Shown here piece after piece: positions 49,909-55,058 of a DNA stretch of 64,000 bases. The translations under genes and the position numbers were made by a program. Under the pieces are notes generated by a model that was given only the letters and a program-made list of their open reading frames with translations, was not told the origin of the DNA and did no database searches. The stretch lies in assembly GCF_030296015.1 (NCBI RefSeq), contig NZ_AP027368.1, forward strand, positions 1,054,001 to 1,118,000, read 5' to 3'. Position 1 is the stretch's first letter; every line of letters starts with the position of its first letter. The stretch comes from Ferrimonas sp. YFM. Lineage in GTDB: Bacteria > Pseudomonadota > Gammaproteobacteria > Enterobacterales > Shewanellaceae.

Positions 49909-51126
49909 GTGTCCCTGTTTGTACAGAAGTTTGGTGGCACCTCGGTGGGGTCTTTTGACCGCATCGAGGCGGTCGCCGACGGTATTGCCCGTACCGTACG
50001 CGAAGGTCACAAGACGGTAGTGGTATTGTCAGCCATGGCTGGTGAGACCAATCGTTTGTTGGAACTGGCCTCCCTGGTGTCGGCTCAGCCTGACCAGCGC
50101 GAGCTGGACATGCTGGTCAGCACCGGCGAGCAGATCTCCATCGCCTTGATGGCCATGGCTTTACATAAGCGGGGAGTCCAGGCTGTCTCCCTGTTGGGAT
50201 TCCAGGTGGGAATTCACACCGACGGCCATCATGGTCGCGCCGAGATTCAGTCCGTCGAACAGCAGCGCCTGGAGCGTTGCCTGGCGGCGGGACAGGTGCC
50301 CATTGTGGCCGGATTTCAGGGGGTGAGTCCTGACGGAGAGGTGACGACACTGGGCCGTGGAGGCTCTGATACCACGGCCGTTGCACTGGCCGCAGCCCTT
50401 GGTGCTGACGAATGTCAGATTTTCACCGACGTAGAAGGGGTTTATACTACTGATCCTAGGATAGAACCTAAGGCGCGCAAAATGAGCCACATCACCTTCG
50501 AGGAGATGTTGGAGCTAGCCAGTCTGGGTGCTAAGGTATTGCAAATGCGCTCTGTTGAATTTGCAGGCCGGCACCAGGTGCCACTCAGGGTGCTGTCCAG
50601 TTTCAAGGAAGGAGAAGGGACTCTGATCGATTACGATGGCCGTTGCCACTCCGGCAACTGCGTTACCGGTATCGCATACAGTCGCGAAGAGGCCAGCCTG
50701 ACCCTGACCGGTCTGGTGGATGAGGCCGGCGTGGCTGCTGCCCTGTTTTCCCCCTTGGCTGATGCCAAAATTGCCGTGGATATGATAGTTCAGGCGGGCG
50801 CCGGAGAAGGCCGTGTCGACCTGACTTTTACCGTTCCTCGGGGTGACCTTCCCCTGGCCCGTTCCGTTATCGAGCCTCTGATGGAGAGGTTTGGTGCCAG
50901 GGAATTGATAGAAACCAGCGACATCTGCAAAGTTTCCGTAGTGGGGGCCTCAATGACCCAGCACACCTCGGTGGCCAAGCAGATGTTCGAAGTCTTGGGT
51001 CGAGAAGGAATTAAGATTCATTTGATTGCGACCTCGGAGATAAAGATCTCCGTTGCCATTGATGAGAAGTATCTTGAGCTTGCCGTCCGAAGCCTCCACA
51101 GCTCGTTTGGGCTGGGTGAAGACTGA
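49909..51126 (+). CDS. lysC: Aspartate kinase (LysC-type, monofunctional)
   Basis: First step of the aspartate family (Lys, Thr, Met). 405 residues: kinase domain (about 1-250) with VQKFGGTSVG, GRGGSDTTAVALAAAL and EGVYTTDPR, then two ACT domains (about 265-405) with SVVGASMTQHTSVA and HLIATSEIKISVAI. Length and layout resemble the Pseudomonas/Shewanella enzyme rather than E. coli LysC (449). GTG 49909 lies three bases after alaS with a weak ribosome site, so it relies on coupling. No lysine riboswitch can fit. Confidence 0.93.
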   Translation: MSLFVQKFGGTSVGSFDRIEAVADGIARTVREGHKTVVVLSAMAGETNRLLELASLVSAQPDQRELDMLVSTGEQISIALMAMALHKRGVQAVSLLGFQVGIHTDGHHGRAEIQSVEQQRLERCLAAGQVPIVAGFQGVSPDGEVTTLGRGGSDTTAVALAAALGADECQIFTDVEGVYTTDPRIEPKARKMSHITFEEMLELASLGAKVLQMRSVEFAGRHQVPLRVLSSFKEGEGTLIDYDGRCHSGNCVTGIAYSREEASLTLTGLVDEAGVAAALFSPLADAKIAVDMIVQAGAGEGRVDLTFTVPRGDLPLARSVIEPLMERFGARELIETSDICKVSVVGASMTQHTSVAKQMFEVLGREGIKIHLIATSEIKISVAIDEKYLELAVRSLHSSFGLGED

Positions 51127-51167
51127 GAATATCTGCCAATGTGGGTAGAATTAATCTAGGCTAACTT

Positions 51168-51173
51168 TATAAT
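51168..51173 (+). promoter_or_regulatory. Possible -10 element for csrA
   Basis: A perfect TATAAT 57 bases before csrA with no recognisable -35, which could mean an activated or RpoS-dependent promoter. The leader then runs through GGAGGAGC-like purines to the ATG. Confidence 0.35.
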
Positions 51174-51230
51174 AGCGCTGCAAGATTCCACCGTCGAAGG
51201 CCGTGGACTTGAAGAGAGAGGAGCGAAAGA

Positions 51231-51425
51231 ATGCTGATTTTGACTCGCCGCGTAGGCGAAACCTTAATGATTGGTGACGAAGTAACCGTTACTGTTTTGG
51301 GAGTAAAGGGCAACCAGGTACGTATTGGTGTGAACGCTCCCAAAGAGGTTTCTGTGCATCGCGAGGAGATCTACATGCGGATTCAAGCCGAGAAAGACGG
51401 CACTCCGCAGGGTGGAAACTTCTAA
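51231..51425 (+). CDS. csrA: CsrA, global post-transcriptional regulator
   Basis: A 64-residue RNA-binding dimer that controls carbon storage, motility and biofilm genes. The beta-strand-1 and -5 RNA-contact residues are intact ([12 protein letters not shown], Arg44 in VHREEIY). The leader has GAGAGAGGAG just before the ATG, containing GGA motifs for autoregulation by CsrA (inference). BarA, encoded at 25.9-28.7 kb, is the upstream sensor. Confidence 0.98.
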   Translation: MLILTRRVGETLMIGDEVTVTVLGVKGNQVRIGVNAPKEVSVHREEIYMRIQAEKDGTPQGGNF

Positions 51426-51430
51426 AAAAG

Positions 51431-51456
51431 ACCGGCGCAACAGCGTCGGTTTTTTT
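51431..51456 (+). terminator. Intrinsic terminator of csrA
   Basis: Stem ACCGGCGC/GCGTCGGT (one G-U), loop AACA, then seven T. The 230 bases after it hold no gene until the tRNA promoter. Confidence 0.9.
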
Positions 51457-51593
51457 ATGCCTGAATCCCGTTTGAAGGGCGCTCTTAGGCACGGCTGCTG
51501 ACAGTAAAATAATCATTTTCAGGGCTTGCTGCCGGAATCTTGGCTGGACTGGATAAAAACAGTGCAGTTGTTATCGCGCCCACCAAAAAGCGT

Positions 51594-51621
51594 TTGACAT
51601 ATTTCTGCTACGACGTAATAT
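51594..51621 (+). promoter_or_regulatory. Promoter of first tRNA Ser-Arg unit
   Basis: Perfect TTGACA (51594-51599), 16-base spacer, TAATAT (51616-51621), then a GC-rich discriminator (GCCCCGC) typical of stringently controlled stable-RNA promoters. It lies 67 bases before tRNA-Ser. Confidence 0.7.
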
Positions 51622-51688
51622 ACGCCCCGCACCACGGCAGAGCGAGCTCTCCAGGTGACCGGGGACCTACCGGAAAACAGGTCGATTA

Positions 51689-51778
51689 GGTGAGGTGGCC
51701 GAGTGGCTGAAGGCGCGCCCCTGCTAAGGGCGTATACCTTGATCGGTATCGAGGGTTCGAATCCCTCCCTCACCGCCA
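51689..51778 (+). tRNA. serV: tRNA-Ser (GCU), copy 1
   Basis: 90 nt with encoded CCA. Acceptor GGTGAGG pairs with CCTCACC; anticodon loop CTGCTAA gives GCU (codons AGC/AGU); the long variable arm (TATACCTTGATCGGTAT) marks a serine tRNA; the T-loop is GGTTCGAATCC. Order csrA-Ser-Arg is as in E. coli (csrA-serV-argV). Confidence 0.96.
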
Positions 51779-51782
51779 TTGC

Positions 51783-51859
51783 GCGCTCGTAGCTCAGCTG
51801 GATAGAGTACCTGGCTACGAACCAGGCGGTCGAAGGTTCGAATCCTTCCGAGCGCGCCA
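51783..51859 (+). tRNA. tRNA-Arg (ACG), copy 1, acceptor type A
   Basis: 77 nt with CCA. Acceptor GCGCTCG/CGAGCGC; anticodon loop CTACGAA gives ACG (read as ICG; codons CGU/C/A). It follows tRNA-Ser by TTGC. The Ser-Arg pair (51689-51859) is repeated exactly at 52988-53158. Confidence 0.96.
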
Positions 51860-51867
51860 TTTTCTTT

Positions 51868-51999
51868 AAGGATGCCTGAGCTGCGCTCAGGGGTTCTACG
51901 CGCTTGGTCGGATTGCCGGCCTGCGGGCAAAGCCCTACGGCGTTGCCGCGGCGAAAGCTTCGCTTTCTAGTGTCCGCGCCAACCCTTCCGAGCGCGCCA
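51868..51999 (+). repeat. tRNA-tailed repeat, copy 1
   Basis: A 132-base unit starting eight bases after tRNA-Arg copy 1 and ending in CCTTCCGAGCGCGCCA (51984-51999), the exact 3' end of the type A tRNA-Arg. A stub GCGCTTGGT (51900-51908) resembling the tRNA 5' end precedes the core CGGATTGCCGGCCTGCGGG. The core can form several hairpins, such as GAAAGC-TTC-GCTTTC. Copy 2 is at 52263-52393; a diverged core is at 52696-52749. Confidence 0.85.
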
Positions 52000-52007
52000 T
52001 ACATAAG

Positions 52008-52040
52008 AAAGCCGCGCAGTGCTTGCGCGGCTTTTATTTT
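52008..52040 (+). terminator. Terminator after first tRNA unit and repeat copy 1
   Basis: Perfect 11-bp stem AAAGCCGCGCA/TGCGCGGCTTT, loop GTGCT, then TTTTATTTT. Confidence 0.88.
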
Positions 52041-52069
52041 CCCCGAGGGGAAGACAACAGAATTAGTGT

Positions 52070-52146
52070 GCGTCCGTAGCTCAGCTGGATAGAGTACCTG
52101 GCTACGAACCAGGCGGTCGAAGGTTCGAATCCTTCCGGACGCGCCA
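52070..52146 (+). tRNA. tRNA-Arg (ACG), copy 2, acceptor type B
   Basis: 77 nt, identical to copy 1 except for the acceptor stem, GCGTCCG/CGGACGC. The two compensatory pair changes keep full pairing, so both types should be functional. Confidence 0.95.
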
Positions 52147-52180
52147 TTAATTCCCAAGCACAGCTTGGAAAATACTTTGC

Positions 52181-52257
52181 GCGCTCGTAGCTCAGCTGGA
52201 TAGAGTACCTGGCTACGAACCAGGCGGTCGAAGGTTCGAATCCTTCCGAGCGCGCCA
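52181..52257 (+). tRNA. tRNA-Arg (ACG), copy 3, acceptor type A
   Basis: 77 nt, identical to copy 1. Repeat copy 2 begins six bases after its CCA, as repeat copy 1 does after tRNA copy 1. Confidence 0.95.
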
Positions 52258-52262
52258 TTTTA

Positions 52263-52393
52263 AAGGATGCCTGAGCTGCGCTCAGGGGTTCTATACGCTT
52301 GGTCGGATTGCCGGCCTGCGGGCAAGCCCTACGGCGTTGCCGCGGCGAAAGCTTCGCTTTCTGGATTCCGCGCCAACCCTTCCGAGCGCGCCA
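52263..52393 (+). repeat. tRNA-tailed repeat, copy 2
   Basis: 131 bases closely matching 51868-51999, with differences clustered at ACGCGC/ATACGC, one A less after GGGCAA, and TAGTGTC/TGGATTC. It also ends in the 16-base 3' tail of type A tRNA-Arg (52378-52393). Confidence 0.85.
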
Positions 52394-52436
52394 TCATTTC
52401 GACACTGGGGTATCCCCGGGTCAAAACCAAATATGT

Positions 52437-52513
52437 GCGTCCGTAGCTCAGCTGGATAGAGTACCTGGCTACGAACCAGGCGGTCGAAGGTTCGAATCCT
52501 TCCGGACGCGCCA
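52437..52513 (+). tRNA. tRNA-Arg (ACG), copy 4, acceptor type B
   Basis: 77 nt, identical to copy 2. No terminator separates it from copy 5, 56 bases on. Confidence 0.95.
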
Positions 52514-52569
52514 TATTTTTAAAAGTTAATGAGTGTCTGACACGAAATTGACTACAATCTGTTTTCTGC

Positions 52570-52646
52570 GCGCTCGTAGCTCAGCTGGATAGAGTACCTG
52601 GCTACGAACCAGGCGGTCGAAGGTTCGAATCCTTCCGAGCGCGCCA
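52570..52646 (+). tRNA. tRNA-Arg (ACG), copy 5, acceptor type A
   Basis: 77 nt, identical to copies 1, 3 and 6. Followed by a GAAA-tetraloop terminator. Confidence 0.95.
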
Positions 52647-52659
52647 TATTGATAAAAAA

Positions 52660-52685
52660 GCCCAAGCGAAAGCTTGGGTTTTTTT
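52660..52685 (+). terminator. Terminator of tRNA-Arg copies 2-5
   Basis: Stem CCCAAGC/GCTTGGG with a GAAA loop and seven T; an A-run upstream extends the stem. Confidence 0.9.
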
Positions 52686-52763
52686 ATGCGCGTCCGTCGG
52701 ATTGCCGGCCTGCGGACGGAGCCCTTCGGCGTCGTTGCGGCGAAAGCTTGGGTTTTTTTATGC
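52666..52763 (+). repeat. 74-base duplication carrying a diverged repeat core
   Basis: The 24-base segment at 52666-52689 (GCGAAAGCTTGGG, seven T, ATGC) recurs exactly at 52740-52763. The DNA between holds GCGTCCGT (52689-52697 region), matching the 5' end of type B tRNA-Arg, then a diverged copy of the tRNA-tailed repeat core (52696-52749). The second terminator half lacks its left arm, so it cannot form the hairpin. Confidence 0.75.
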
Positions 52764-52920
52764 CTGAACCCTGCAAAGAGCACGGGGCCGCGCATTCGCC
52801 GCGATACAGAGGGCAACGCTGGCTGCTTCATCCTGCATCAATTTCTGCTCAGCTCGGGGCCGTATTGAAGCTTTGTTGTGCAATCAAACACCTGGAGTGA
52901 ATTTGTTGCCCTTTAGGGGT
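52764..52920 (+). other. Gene-free stretch between tRNA units
   Basis: The 341 bases between tRNA-Arg copy 5 and the second tRNA-Ser hold the terminator, the duplication above and the next promoter. In 52764-52920 I see no gene, RNA or clear repeat; short open frames here have no ribosome site or plausible protein character. Confidence 0.6.
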
Positions 52921-52948
52921 TTGACATCCTCGCATTAGGCCGTAAGAT
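52921..52948 (+). promoter_or_regulatory. Promoter of second tRNA Ser-Arg unit
   Basis: TTGACA (52921-52926), 16-base spacer, TAAGAT (52943-52948), 40 bases before tRNA-Ser copy 2. Same -35 and spacing as the first unit, but the surrounding sequence is different. Confidence 0.6.
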
Positions 52949-52987
52949 AGCACTCCTGTGTTGGCCACTAAGGCGAACGCAGAGCGT

Positions 52988-53077
52988 GGTGAGGTGGCCG
53001 AGTGGCTGAAGGCGCGCCCCTGCTAAGGGCGTATACCTTGATCGGTATCGAGGGTTCGAATCCCTCCCTCACCGCCA
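52988..53077 (+). tRNA. tRNA-Ser (GCU), copy 2
   Basis: 90 nt, identical to copy 1 at 51689-51778, including the TTGC spacer to the next tRNA. Confidence 0.96.
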
Positions 53078-53081
53078 TTGC

Positions 53082-53158
53082 GCGCTCGTAGCTCAGCTGG
53101 ATAGAGTACCTGGCTACGAACCAGGCGGTCGAAGGTTCGAATCCTTCCGAGCGCGCCA
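53082..53158 (+). tRNA. tRNA-Arg (ACG), copy 6, acceptor type A
   Basis: 77 nt, identical to copies 1, 3 and 5. Last gene of the array. Confidence 0.96.
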
Positions 53159-53170
53159 TATTGATAAAGA

Positions 53171-53197
53171 AGCCCGAGCTGACGCTCGGGTTTTTTT
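53171..53197 (+). terminator. Terminator of second tRNA unit
   Basis: Stem CCCGAGC/GCTCGGG, loop TGAC, seven T. Directly after it ATGC-GCGCTCGT repeats the first eight bases of type A tRNA-Arg. Confidence 0.9.
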
Positions 53198-53254
53198 ATG
53201 CGCGCTCGTCAGTCAGTGGTCCTGCGGCGCGCTAGAGGCGATCAAAAGCAGAGA

Positions 53255-53431
53255 TTAGCCGGGCTGGGTCAGTTCAATCATCAGGGCGAAGAAGCCGATC
53301 AGCCCGAGGCTAAGGCCAAAAATCCAGTAAAACCCCTTCTGTCCCTGTTTCAGGCTGTAGCCGTTCATGGTCAAGTACAGGTACCACAGCAGTGACAGGA
53401 TAATCGGCAGCAGAAACATTCTTCCTATCAT
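53255..53431 (-). CDS. Small two-helix membrane protein, 58 residues
   Basis: Not recognised, and short enough to be missed. ATG 53431 has GAGGAA six bases upstream and the frame runs 58 codons to TAA. The product has two hydrophobic helices (about 4-21, MFLLPIILSLLWYLYLTM; about 33-52, FYWIFGLSLGLIGFFALM) joined by a short polar Lys/Gln turn (SLKQGQKG), a hairpin with positive residues on one side. The reading frame, good ribosome site and clean TM pattern argue that it is real. It faces away from the next gene and toward the tRNA terminator. Confidence 0.7.
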   Translation of the reverse strand: MIGRMFLLPIILSLLWYLYLTMNGYSLKQGQKGFYWIFGLSLGLIGFFALMIELTQPG

Positions 53432-53662
53432 GGTGGTTCCTCATCATTGAGCTGTAGGCAATTTCTTAATAGATACCAAGAGTTTGCCGGGTTTTCAAAC
53501 AGGCTTCCACTACCGGTTTTGCACGAATCCCACGGAAAGATGACAGGGATTGACAATGTTTATCAATACGTTAACCCTTGTGATCTGAGTGTAAAAAATT
53601 GACAAATTGGCTTCTTATTTATCCATTCGCGTGTAGCATATAGCCCTTGGGGGATTATCAAA

Positions 53663-54067
53663 TTGACTATGCGCTACCTGACTTTGCTGACTTTGTTCTC
53701 CCTACCCGTTCTGGCCTGGTTCGACGCGGTTCCCGACTGGCTGGATAAAGAGAGTCATCAGCTGGTGATGGACCTCAACAGTGGTATCGGACAAAGCCAG
53801 AATCCTAACTTCTTAAAAGCCGAATATGGCGATGGTGAGATGATACTGTACTATCGTCAGGTAAATGGCGATCGTCTCGGTGCCTTCGGCGCAGTGGTGG
53901 AAAACCACGCTCAGGAGACCATTTACAGCTTCTGTGCCAGCGCCTACTATCGTAAGCGCTTAGAACTGGGCATGATATATCGTCACCTGTACCAGGATGA
54001 TACGGGCAACACCAATCAGGAGATCCGTATCGACAGATACAGCTGTCTGCAGTCACAGCGTTTTTGA
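53663..54067 (+). CDS. Secreted protein of unknown function
   Basis: A 134-residue protein with a signal peptide (about 1-18, LTLLTLFSLPVLA, cut before WFD). The mature part is a small soluble domain with two cysteines (Cys91, Cys128) that could form a disulfide, and many Tyr residues. I recognise no family. TTG 53663 has GGGGGA eight bases upstream; ATG 53669 is the alternative. The 231 bases upstream contain two TTGACA motifs (near 53550 and 53600) without clear -10 partners. It precedes nsrR by 72 bases. Confidence 0.65.
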   Translation: MTMRYLTLLTLFSLPVLAWFDAVPDWLDKESHQLVMDLNSGIGQSQNPNFLKAEYGDGEMILYYRQVNGDRLGAFGAVVENHAQETIYSFCASAYYRKRLELGMIYRHLYQDDTGNTNQEIRIDRYSCLQSQRF

Positions 54068-54139
54068 CCGCAAGGGGAGCAGAGGCCCCGTCAGCCCGTA
54101 CCTCTGAACGCCTTTGGCGATTGATTGGAGGTAAGATTC

Positions 54140-54577
54140 TTGCAACTCACCAGCTTCAGTGACTTCGCGTTCCGTTCCCTGCTCTACATGGCGACGCTGC
54201 CAGAGGGGGAGTTGACCAGCATCACCCAGGTAACCGAGGTCTACGGTGTATCCCGTAACCATATGGTGAAGGTGATCAATAAGCTGGGTCACGCCGGTTT
54301 CGTGAAGACCGTGCGGGGCAAGAAGGGGGGGATCTGTCTGGCTAAATCCCCTGAAGAGATTGGCCTGGGAGAAGTGATTCGTGCCCTGGAGCCTCTGCAA
54401 CTGATCAATTGCGGCGAACCCTACTGTAAAATTCTTCCCGCCTGTCGCCTGAAGCAGGTGCTGACAGAAGCCACCAATGCGTTTCTGTCGACTCTGGATA
54501 ACTACACCCTGGCGGACATGCTGTCCAACAATGATGAGCTCAAGGCTCTGATGATCCCTTCGGAAACCGTCGAGTAA
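54140..54577 (+). CDS. nsrR: NsrR, nitric-oxide-sensing repressor
   Basis: Rrf2-family [Fe-S] repressor of NO-detoxification genes. TTG 54140 with GGAGGT seven bases upstream gives 145 residues starting [12 protein letters not shown], as E. coli NsrR. Cluster ligands Cys91, Cys96 and Cys102 ([17 protein letters not shown]) fall on the E. coli positions; [15 protein letters not shown] is the recognition helix and [10 protein letters not shown] is NsrR-typical. That separates it from IscR. The yqaA gene follows after four bases. Confidence 0.93.
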   Translation: MQLTSFSDFAFRSLLYMATLPEGELTSITQVTEVYGVSRNHMVKVINKLGHAGFVKTVRGKKGGICLAKSPEEIGLGEVIRALEPLQLINCGEPYCKILPACRLKQVLTEATNAFLSTLDNYTLADMLSNNDELKALMIPSETVE

Positions 54578-54581
54578 TCCC

Positions 54582-55016
54582 TTGTTGTCAGCCGAAGGGG
54601 GCCTGTTTGTCAGCGCCTTCGTCTCCGCCACTCTCGCTCCCGGGGGCTCAGAGGTGCTTCTGGGCTATCTGGTTCAATCCACTCCTGCCAATTGGTTCAG
54701 CCTCGTCATAATTGCCACCATAGGCAATACTCTGGGTTCCCTCACCAGTTATCTCCTTGGGCGCCTGGGACGGCGTGCCAGATCCCCCGAAGAGCTGATG
54801 GAGGGGAAGCACCAATGGCTGATCCCCAAGGTGCAGCGTTATGGCGTCTGGAGCCTGCTGCTGGCCTGGCTGCCTCTGATAGGGGATGCCATTCCCCTGC
54901 TTGCCGGATGGTTCCGGTTTGGGATGTTATCTAGTAGTCTGTTGATCTTCATTGGTAAGTTTTTTCGATACCTGGTGATCGCCCTCACCACTCTGGGCAT
55001 CATCAGTCAGTTCTAG
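54582..55016 (+). CDS. yqaA: YqaA-family inner-membrane protein
   Basis: A 144-residue DedA-like (VTT) membrane protein close to E. coli YqaA: SAFVSATLAPGGSEVLLGYLV, ATIGNTLGSLTSYLLGRLG, LLAWLPLIGDAIPLLAGWFR and GKFFRYLVIAL. Function unknown. TTG 54582 (or 54585) with weak ribosome site, four bases after nsrR, so translation is probably coupled. Confidence 0.88.
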   Translation: MLSAEGGLFVSAFVSATLAPGGSEVLLGYLVQSTPANWFSLVIIATIGNTLGSLTSYLLGRLGRRARSPEELMEGKHQWLIPKVQRYGVWSLLLAWLPLIGDAIPLLAGWFRFGMLSSSLLIFIGKFFRYLVIALTTLGIISQF

Positions 55017-55058
55017 GCGCAGCCCGACCGGGCTGTGGGCCGCTACAGGAGGGATTCC

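Noticed and set aside
52649-52900. Short open frames on the + strand between tRNA-Arg copy 5 and tRNA-Ser copy 2
   Set aside because: They run through a terminator and repeat core, lack ribosome sites and have no protein-like composition.
51689-53158. CRISPR array or prophage attachment site at the tRNA cluster
   Set aside because: The regular repeats are tRNA genes and tRNA-tailed units with no uniform spacer pattern, and there is no integrase, cas or phage gene nearby.
51519-53159. Several open frames on the - strand through the tRNA array, with repeated text such as FEPSTAWFVARYSIQLSY
   Set aside because: They are antisense to the tRNA-Ser and tRNA-Arg genes; their similarity to each other and to many database entries comes from the tRNA sequence. 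No ribosome sites support them.
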